Positions 56,909-64,000 of a stretch of DNA of 64,000 nt are shown one piece after another. The stretch comes from Kalmusia sp. IMI 367209 (taxonomy: Eukaryota; Ascomycota; Dothideomycetes; Pleosporales; Didymosphaeriaceae): NCBI GenBank assembly GCA_027946365.1, contig JAPEUQ010000007.1:1426001-1490000 (forward strand), written 5' to 3'. The notes under the pieces are model-generated. The model was not told the origin of the DNA. It did no database searches and was given only the letters and a program-made list of their open reading frames with translations. The translations under genes were made by a program, and so were the position numbers. The stretch's first letter is position 1. Every line of letters begins with the position of its first letter.

Positions 56909-58756
56909 GCACGCGCTGTTGTCCTGCCGGGATTCTCACCGGCTGTTACCACCATCTACAGTGAGCGCTGGCAACAGGTGCAGTTATCCTTCTTGTACAA
57001 CACATCAACCTTTTGACTCGAGTTCCCGCGACATTCATCGTTCACAACGAAGAAATTGTCTTCAACTTTCTGTCTTCTTTCCACGGACTGCTAACGCTCG
57101 TTGGCGCGGTGTCGTACTTACCCCCCGTGTGGAGTACGCTATTGAGACCTTCTCTCAAGACTCGTTCAGCACCCATGCTTGCCTCTTCCCATTCTTACTC
57201 TACGAGACAAGTTGGCGTTGGCGGTTTTCCATTGCCGGGTTGGATGATCGGTCAGTCGGTCAGTCGGTCGGGTGGCACTCTCACTCTGTTTCCGATACAT
57301 CATAATCTCTTTCTTTATTTTCTTTCTCTTTCTCTTCTTCCTTTTCTTTACTTGATACCCCGGGAGGATTACTCGGGCGTAAGGCGGTCATGGATTCCTA
57401 TAATATGAAGCACTTGCTTAATGGGTATTGCATATGGCAGCCAACACTATTTTGCATCTTGCGGGCGGTCACTTAGTGGAGTCGAATCATGTACATCATG
57501 CCAAGCAACGGGAAATGTATCACAGAAAATCAGATCTCTATCTGTCAAATAGTCTCTTTCCTATGATGTCAAGCTTATATGGTGAAGTATTCTAGCCGTC
57601 GAAGCGCAACGTTGCTGGTCTCGACCCCCATCCACACACCCCACTCACTCTTCCACATCCGTATATCGTGCAGCAGTTCATCAACGGGTCCTTCCAAAGA
57701 CCTCGGGGTTGCGCATCTCCCCCTCTCTGCGATGCAGCCACTTCCCGAAAGCATCAACCCCGCTCCCCTTTGCAACGTCGCGCGTCAGCAGGCAAGCCCC
57801 CCAGCTCGCATTCATCGAATCCCCACATGCCCGACATCGCCCTCCCCGACGTCGGACAGGATGCCAGCCACAATTTTCACTTGTCTGCTACCTGCATGGT
57901 GCTTATCGCTCCGTTGCTGGAAATCTATGCATGAACACCAATCAGGTCGAGTGCGTGTGCGTCGGTGTGACGAGGGCGACGTTGCACAGGGTGTGCCGAT
58001 GTGTGCGTCTCGCGCAGCGCGAAAACATGCCTGCGAGTGGGCGACGGGATAATGCATGTCGTCTGCCGAGCTCGGGCGTAGTGGCGTGCTTCGAAGATGG
58101 GGGCTACGTGAGGCAGTCCTGGATGTTTAAAGATAGATGCAAGCAGGTCATTGATATCACCTAGAGCTTGTCTTGAGCACTTTGTTGTCTTGTGCCCTTG
58201 GTTTTCTCGATCACTTTCACAGCCTTTACACGCAGAACGTTGTGTCGAGCGGGCAAATGTGTCACGGCCGTGCATGCTTGCGTAACAAGTACAGCCTATG
58301 ACTTTGCGGCATTCTCATGGCTTGTGCTATGAAACGTTGCCCTAGGTCGATTTATAATATGGGCCGGAGCTATGGGGTGTCCTTGGGTCGTAGAGTAATA
58401 ACTGGACACATGTGCAACAGGAACGGCGATAGAGTGCGGATACGAAAGGTTATCCTGCTCAGGTCCATGGAGAAGGACCACTGTGTACCACAGGCAATCC
58501 CTGAAAAGAAAAAAACAATGACCGATCGTTCAAGCGAGGGGGTGGCTCGACCTGCAGTGTGAGTTTGTCGTAGATCCGTGCGGGCTTGTCTCGTTGCTTT
58601 TACTTGGAAGGATGGCCGATGAGGTCTCGGAGCTACCAGGTAGGCGGGTTCCACAATGAAAACATGATTTGCGTTCCGACAAGAAGCACTTAAAACCGGC
58701 CTTAGCGAGACCCAGATATTTGGTGCTAGCGGTGGGTAGTTGCTTTTGGAAAGGCG
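56909..58756. other. Gene-poor 1.8 kb between two same-strand genes
   Basis: A C/T-rich run (57305-57352) and a short GGTCAGTC repeat (57249-57272) are the only local structures seen. Long frames on the plus strand near 57.6-58.1 kb overlap each other in different phases and carry no motif. Confidence 0.5.
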
Positions 58757-59965
58757 ATGATGAAAATGCAAGTGCCCGCGAGCTTATATACCACCAGAGC
58801 ATCCACTCAAATGACTTGTTCTCCTAACACCTTCTCCCACTCGTACTATTTGCAAGGTGCTACAGAACAAGCGCACGCCATGTCCTTGACTGGGGTTGAA
58901 GAATTTGTGCCTGTAGGGAAGTTGGTAGAATACACGGGTGCTTTTTCGTGGGACGCAATCACCCTGGAAAGATACATCCGCGCGAGCATGCCGACTACTG
59001 CGTCCACGATCCCGGAACATGGCCGCGAATCACAGGAGATCTTCTACTTCGCCACGACACAGAAAAAGTATGATGGATCCAAAGTCCTGCCCGGTGGAGT
59101 TGCGGCCTTCGATCCAGATATTCAAAAGCTCTATGTCAGCAAGAGTCTCAATATGCACAACAGTACGATGACTACACCGCCTCGAGATGCTAGCAGATCA
59201 GACAAGCAGATGTCACCTTTATTCTTGCGCTATCCATATTACTTCGATCGAACGAGCCGTAAGCGCGAGCAAGCACTTTTACCACGCGCAGATCGTTCGC
59301 ACTACTGTAGTTTAAGGCTAGCAGCGGCTAACGAGAAGGCGGCGCTGACGGGGCATAATGCGGCACTCGTAAAGGAAATCCGGGAGTTGAGGGGGCGAGC
59401 TACAGCCGTCGAGACACGATGCTGTAACTTGGAAGATCGGCACAAGAGTCAGGATAATTTGATTTCCAAATTGCAGAAGCAGACCGTGGATCTAAAGGAG
59501 GAGTTGCTCCGAAACCAACTCGGATTGATAAACGCGATAAAAGGGCTACAGGCAGGGGTGGCATGTCAAGTCGAACTCTCGCACTTGCAGTGGAGTTCGT
59601 CGACGCTCGCTTCCACCACCTCGCACATGCCAGCGCAACTGAGAGCTGCCAGGTCAACTATATCCGACTTGCAGGGGAATCTAGAGAGTCGTAATCGGGA
59701 GCTCTCCGAGTTGAGGGAGCTGGTCACAACTCGCGAACGTGAGGTCTCCAACCTGCGGAAAATACTAGAGACTTTGACGCAAGATAAGGACGACTATGTT
59801 AAGGAGCTCAAGACTCGTGAGGCTGAGCTCGCTTCGCGCGAGGTCAAGCTGGCTGCTGCCAGGGGCGAGGTCGAGCAGCTGAAGGAAGACGCGAGGAAGG
59901 CAGATGCACGGTGGGAGGTTCTTATGATGAATTTGGGGGAAGGATGGGCAAGAATGAGTACATGA
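58757..59965 (+). CDS. Coiled-coil protein of unknown function
   Basis: A 402-residue single-exon frame from a real ATG. The N-terminal half (about 45-125) looks globular (FVPVGKLVEYTGAFSWDAIT, FYFATTQKKYDGSKVLPGGV). From about residue 190 the protein is a long heptad-rich coiled coil (ALVKEIRELRGRATAVETR, SDLQGNLESRNRELSELREL, ELKTREAELASREVKLAAAR) with a central break. No catalytic motif or family is recognised. Codon use and the regular heptads argue for a real gene, but there is no homology evidence. It might be a structural or tethering protein restricted to close relatives. Confidence 0.6.
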   Translation: MMKMQVPASLYTTRASTQMTCSPNTFSHSYYLQGATEQAHAMSLTGVEEFVPVGKLVEYTGAFSWDAITLERYIRASMPTTASTIPEHGRESQEIFYFATTQKKYDGSKVLPGGVAAFDPDIQKLYVSKSLNMHNSTMTTPPRDASRSDKQMSPLFLRYPYYFDRTSRKREQALLPRADRSHYCSLRLAAANEKAALTGHNAALVKEIRELRGRATAVETRCCNLEDRHKSQDNLISKLQKQTVDLKEELLRNQLGLINAIKGLQAGVACQVELSHLQWSSSTLASTTSHMPAQLRAARSTISDLQGNLESRNRELSELRELVTTREREVSNLRKILETLTQDKDDYVKELKTREAELASREVKLAAARGEVEQLKEDARKADARWEVLMMNLGEGWARMST

Positions 59966-60776
59966 CGGCAGAGAAGAGGAAGATGCCCGACGAAGCATCT
60001 ATACTGGAGGGAGGTGCCTCTAGGGACACGAATAGGGCCCGTAAGAATGATTACTCAAGTACGATCACAGGAAAGAGCGAGCCCGCAACGGAATGAGATA
60101 ATGGGGAGATTGAATTGACCTAGGTGATTTCCATAGCATGGACATTCATGATTATTTGTAGACAGAACTCTAGAGGCAGTGCAGTCTCCATATCACATGG
60201 TGGTGCGAGGTCATCGGATGAGTCTGACACTTTTAACGATTTTCGTTGTTGAGATAGTTTAGTATACATGGTACGGTAGCAGTCATCGATACAACCTGAT
60301 AGATGCGTATTTGCCAAGTCCATGTGCGACTTTGTTCCTGCCTTGCTCAGATCCTAGTCTTCCGTACCACCTCGCATATCTCCTACACCATCACTATAAT
60401 TACAATGTGCAGCAGGGTTTGGATCAAGGTCTTTAGACGTGACCTATCCTCCACTCGAGGAATGAGTAATCGCAGTAGCCTCGTCAACTTGATACATCGA
60501 ACAGTCAGCCACAAGCTTAAGATCGCGAGAAAGTGATAGCTATAATTAGGCATCGGAGCAACATTCCACAACTAACCATACTAATCGAGAAGACTTCTCC
60601 ATCTCATCGTAAGCGAAACAGCGCACGTGAACCTAAAAGGTTGGAAAAGAGGAAGCCCATTCACCTCGTACAATTGCCTCCGCAACCGCGCCCCGGACCC
60701 GCCACACATAAACCCGCAAAAACCTCAACCAACACATCCCAAGCACCGGAAAAAACAAAACTCAACCCGTTCGACT
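59966..60776. other. Intergenic before the RING gene
   Basis: About 800 bp. The frame of the coiled-coil gene ends at 59965, and another phase remains open to 60096 without motif. The stretch 60600-60776 is open in the RING gene's frame but only from a GTG, so it is treated as 5' leader. Confidence 0.5.
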
Positions 60777-62123
60777 ATGCCTTGCAGCCACGACCTGCGC
60801 ACCATCGCCATCTGGTCAATCAAGCACCTCCGCCCGCCGCTCGACTCAGACCCTAACCATTCTCCCGACTGCACCATCTGCCACGAGCCCTTCGATGACA
60901 AGAAGCACTTCGCCATCCGCGTCACCGACGTCCCGGGATGCATCGGGCACATCTTCGGCGCAGCATGCTTGATAGAGTGGCTGACGTCTCCGGAGGAGAA
61001 CGCGCCCACGTGTCCGCTGTGTCGTGCGCCGCTCTTCAAGTACCGCACAGGTGCGTGTGGCGTTGTCAGCATCGAAGAAGAGAAAGATGCAGAAGACGTG
61101 ACGGCCGAAGCGTACATGTACAGCGAGGATTACGATGTTGGGATTGAATCGCTGAGACGCACTACGGCGAGTATCAGGCATGATCTGGATCTTTACGAGG
61201 CTATGGCGAATAACTTGTTTTCTGGCCTTGTCGGCAGCGAGACTGAGGCTGGCGATGTCGATAATGAGCACTTAGAAGGCGACGGAGCAGCGGCGGAGGT
61301 GGAGCGTGAACATACACTTGACGCTGGAGACGAGAACGAGAGTGATCGTGAACTTGCGAATAGAAGTGAAAGCGTGCGCGCCGGGTTGGACATGGAAGAG
61401 CTCATCTTAGACTCCGGCGCGACTCAAGCTACGCCTGCTGGAAATCGACCCGGCCTTCAGAGTATAGTACACAACAACGGACAGGACTCAGTAGATAATG
61501 AGGGAGATAATGAGGGCCGCGGCTCAGCAGATGATGATAATGATGACGACAACGACGAGGAGGGTGACCACCGGATACCAGGCACTGCTCAGTTCGATAA
61601 CCAAGAGTATATGTCCGTCACACAAGAAGCAGCAGCTTCCGACCTCGGTTCCACAATGCCTGATCTCAAAAACTTCGACTACCTCTTCACCGAGGCCTTC
61701 TACAACAAGCACCGCAACATGGTACCCGCACAGCGTAACCAGCTGCGCGCGCTAGTCCTCGCCTGGGGTCTCAGCGAACACATGGCGCAGGTCGATGGGA
61801 ACGTGAACCGTGCTGCTAGGACCCATATTGGTAGGGGCATGGTGGAACAGGAAGAACAAGGGGAGCAGGACGAGGAGAAAGTGTTGGAAGTTGCTGTTGT
61901 GGACGAGTCGCCGGAGCCGTCGTTCGAGGAGGCACTGCGGGGTCTGAGCGAGGCGATGGGTTTATTCATGCTCACTATGTGGAAGCAGATCTTGATTTGG
62001 ATGGCGTTGCTTGGGATTCAGAATCGTACTGGGAATACTGGGAAGGTGGGAGGTCGATTTGAGCATGTTGATTTGGACTCTGGGTCACCATCTATGCCAA
62101 GAGCTACTGATGCTGACTCTTGA
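60777..62123 (+). CDS. RING-finger protein with a C-terminal hydrophobic segment
   Basis: 448 residues from ATG 60777. Residues ~35-90 form a RING-type zinc finger: CTICHEPFDD, then VPGCIGHIFGAACLIEWL and TCPLCRAPLF, i.e. Cys-x2-Cys, Cys/His-x3-Cys and Cys-Pro-x2-Cys, with a Trp after the central Cys as in E3 ligases. The middle ~200 residues are strongly acidic and disordered (EGDNEGRGSADDDNDDDNDE-type runs). A conserved helical piece (FDYLFTEAFYNKHRNMVPA) and a short hydrophobic stretch near the end (LFMLTMWKQILIWMALLGI) follow; the latter may be a membrane anchor or an amphipathic helix. The likely role is a ubiquitin ligase; substrate unknown. Confidence 0.8.
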   Translation: MPCSHDLRTIAIWSIKHLRPPLDSDPNHSPDCTICHEPFDDKKHFAIRVTDVPGCIGHIFGAACLIEWLTSPEENAPTCPLCRAPLFKYRTGACGVVSIEEEKDAEDVTAEAYMYSEDYDVGIESLRRTTASIRHDLDLYEAMANNLFSGLVGSETEAGDVDNEHLEGDGAAAEVEREHTLDAGDENESDRELANRSESVRAGLDMEELILDSGATQATPAGNRPGLQSIVHNNGQDSVDNEGDNEGRGSADDDNDDDNDEEGDHRIPGTAQFDNQEYMSVTQEAAASDLGSTMPDLKNFDYLFTEAFYNKHRNMVPAQRNQLRALVLAWGLSEHMAQVDGNVNRAARTHIGRGMVEQEEQGEQDEEKVLEVAVVDESPEPSFEEALRGLSEAMGLFMLTMWKQILIWMALLGIQNRTGNTGKVGGRFEHVDLDSGSPSMPRATDADS

Positions 62124-62411
62124 GCTTGAGGAGGATTCTGCGCGGTGTTGATGGAATACCACTGTGATTAGCGAGGGAGTGGATGATGATTGGCAGCTTT
62201 TGTAGCACCATGTTTAGGAGCCGGAGAACTGTAATACCGTCTTTTGGTTACTGGCGCGTAGGCCCTTGTCATACGGTCTATGTGAATAATTTGGAGATCC
62301 TGTACGAACTGATATCCGATCGAGTAGCTAAGCAGAAAGCTCCTTGTATTGAATCCATCTTTTCTGGACCACCTGATCGTGCCTCTCTACCTTTTAATCT
62401 CTGTAATCTTC

Positions 62412-63600
62412 TCAAAATCCAGGAATATACCGATGCTTGTCCGTAACCTCCGTAACCTCCATCTTCATCCCCACCTCCAACACGCCGCCCTTCCCCCTCG
62501 GCACACACAACATCCCAAAACAAGGCTTATACGTGATGCCCGCGTCTACCCTCCTATACTTCATCAGTGTATCCCACGGCTGTTTTTTATGCTTCTCGGC
62601 CGTCTCCGGATCCACATTGGGAACCTGGCACCTTGCGCACCGCTGCGTGACATCCAGCACGAATTCTTTCTTTGCATTCTTCGATCCAGGCTTGGGCGTT
62701 ATGCGCAGCGTCTTCCACCGGTCTTCGTCCCAGGGAACGTTGCCTTTGACGAGAATGTTCGGCCTGAAACGCCTTACATCGATCATGACATCGTCATTGG
62801 CCTTGATGCGACTGTTTAGCTCATCAATGCTAGCCTCGCAGCCTACTAGTATCGGCATCATATCCGGGAAACACGTCGATGCCTTCCGTCCTAGAAGCGC
62901 TTCCGCTCCATTGCTCGCCAGCGGGCGGGGCACGTCGAACACTGGACTCTTGTACACGAGCCGCACTTCTTTTCCGAAGAAGTCGTTGAAAGGGCAAGTA
63001 AGAGAGGGCAAGTAGGCGTGTGCAGGCGTCTCGCGGCCCCAGATGGTTGCGTCTACAGCGGAGGTGTTTGCGGCGAGCCAGGCCTGGGTGGGGTGTGCGG
63101 GCATGGAGAAGTGGAGTTTCTCATCGATGGAATTGGGGGCAGGGGCAGTCACAGTAATGGTGTCGGTTTTGGGGTCGTAGGTCGGGCGGATGAGTGTCAT
63201 ATTGGAGTTTTGGCGGACTAGGTTAGGATTTAGTGTGTGGAAGTGGTGATGAAGTAGGTGACGTACTGGTTTGAAATTCGTATTTGGGGTAGCTGACCCA
63301 CATCCAGTGGCGATCTATGTGTGTTAGAAAAAATGCGAAATTGGTAGGCGGAGGGGATGAAGGGTGGTTGGAGAGGAACGTACCTAGATCTAGACCGGTA
63401 GGTAAAAGCTTCGCCGACTTGACCGTCAAACCATGGCAAGACTTGATTGGATGTATAAAGATGTTGGTTATTTCTGTTGGAGGAGGCAGCAGGCCTGCCG
63501 AGCTCTTCTTTGGCTTTTGAGTGTAGTATAGGTATGTTAGGATCGGAAGCAGGAAGGTGATCAGTATAATAGCAAGTTGACTGGCAGAGGAGTGCGCCAT
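62412..63600 (-). CDS. MOSC-domain protein, mARC-like, membrane-anchored
   Basis: Exons 63600-63384, 63314-63267 and 63217-62412 give 356 residues; introns are 69 and 49 bp with GTACGT donors. The N terminus carries one membrane helix (LAIILITFLLPILTYLYY). The MOSC N-terminal beta-barrel domain follows (ITNIFIHPIKSCHGLTV, then DRHWMWVSYPKYEFQTIRQN). The MOSC domain proper has DVRRFRPNILVKG and a Cys block VTQRCARCQVPNVDPET; the Cys of such blocks ligates molybdenum cofactor in mARC/MOSC proteins. Animal mARC reduces N-hydroxylated compounds at the mitochondrial outer membrane; a related reductase role here is inferred. It converges on the RING gene, with 288 bp between stops. Confidence 0.88.
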
Positions 63601-64000
63601 TATGCCCTGTCCATGAACAAAATAGCTCTACCAAAGCTTTGCGACTCTTGCAACTATTCCAGACTCTTATTCAGCTGTAGACCTCGACCATGTACGGATG
63701 AATGACAAAGTTCTGGGCACAGGTCTTATAAATAACTTTGGCTGAGAAAACATTCGCATTTATACAAGAGTAGGGGCGCAACTTCAAAAAAGCTTGTCAA
63801 ACTGTTTATCTGGACTGAGGTTGCCGTGTGCGGATTGCGCCCGGAACGCGACATTTATAATCGGCTGCGTGGAGGCATGGCCGGATGCGCGAGATGACGA
63901 TGACGGTTTCGTGCGGAGAGATTGCTAGCGCGGCCCAAAAAGGCAGCAAAAGCCGCGGAGATGCATCCGGCAAACCACCTGCTCGCTTCGTAGAGAGACA
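63601..64000. other. Right edge: promoter side of the MOSC gene
   Basis: About 400 bp upstream of the MOSC gene, with no coding frame supported. A TATAAATAA at 63727-63735 on the plus strand faces away from the gene and may be chance. Confidence 0.4.

Noticed and set aside
57249..57272. GGTCAGTC short repeat
   Set aside because: Fewer than three full units; most likely simple-sequence slippage of no consequence.

Overview
The window is nuclear DNA of a filamentous ascomycete (Pezizomycotina; a Dothideomycete is my impression, not something I can prove here). The signs are short introns (mostly 45-100 bp) with fungal branch points such as CTAAC/CTAAT, fungus-restricted families (HET domain, Zn2Cys6 factor, fungal lysophospholipase B, Mit1-type remodeller) and an AT-rich transposon that looks mutated by repeat-induced point mutation (RIP). 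About 17 protein genes are supported. Exon ends were worked out by hand from reading frame, splice signals and conserved motifs.

Layout. 0-10.5 kb: 3' end of an RSC9-like chromatin-remodelling subunit (+); a spliced gene for a secreted-looking protein with Gly-Lys repeats and duplicated exons (+); DPH2 (+); a Zn2Cys6 regulator (-); a GPI-type lysophospholipase B (-). 10.5-25.6 kb: a gene-poor stretch, ATG13 (-), another 3.2 kb gene-poor stretch, a 1,616-residue ankyrin/RCC1/double-BTB protein related to IBTK and fission yeast Btb3 (+), and a short-chain dehydrogenase (+).

26.5-38.2 kb is the accessory part. A very large gene (+) encodes, in order, a Cys-rich zinc-binding domain, a P-loop NTPase, a RING-like finger, a patatin phospholipase and two ubiquitin-interacting motifs. 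A 2,075-bp Tc1-type DD34E transposon with ~62-bp inverted repeats and a TA target duplication interrupts it. The host reading frame matches exactly across the empty site. Next on the opposite strand come one intact and one decayed HET-domain gene. Patatin-NTPase and HET proteins are both used by fungi in non-self recognition and cell death, so this looks like a candidate recognition/incompatibility island.

39.3-64 kb: a four-helix membrane protein (-); divergently transcribed MRM1 (mitochondrial rRNA methyltransferase, -) and mit1-like SNF2 remodeller (+); an ~0.9-kb inverted-repeat segment with an ankyrin relic; a Mov10-like SF1 helicase (-); a conserved fungal protein of unknown role (+); a coiled-coil orphan (+); a membrane RING protein (+); and a MOSC-domain protein with an N-terminal membrane anchor (-). 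Most of these are ordinary housekeeping or chromatin genes. The novelty lies in the 26.5-38.2 kb island, the duplicated-exon Gly-Lys gene at 2.1-3.6 kb and the small inverted-repeat element near 49.7 kb.
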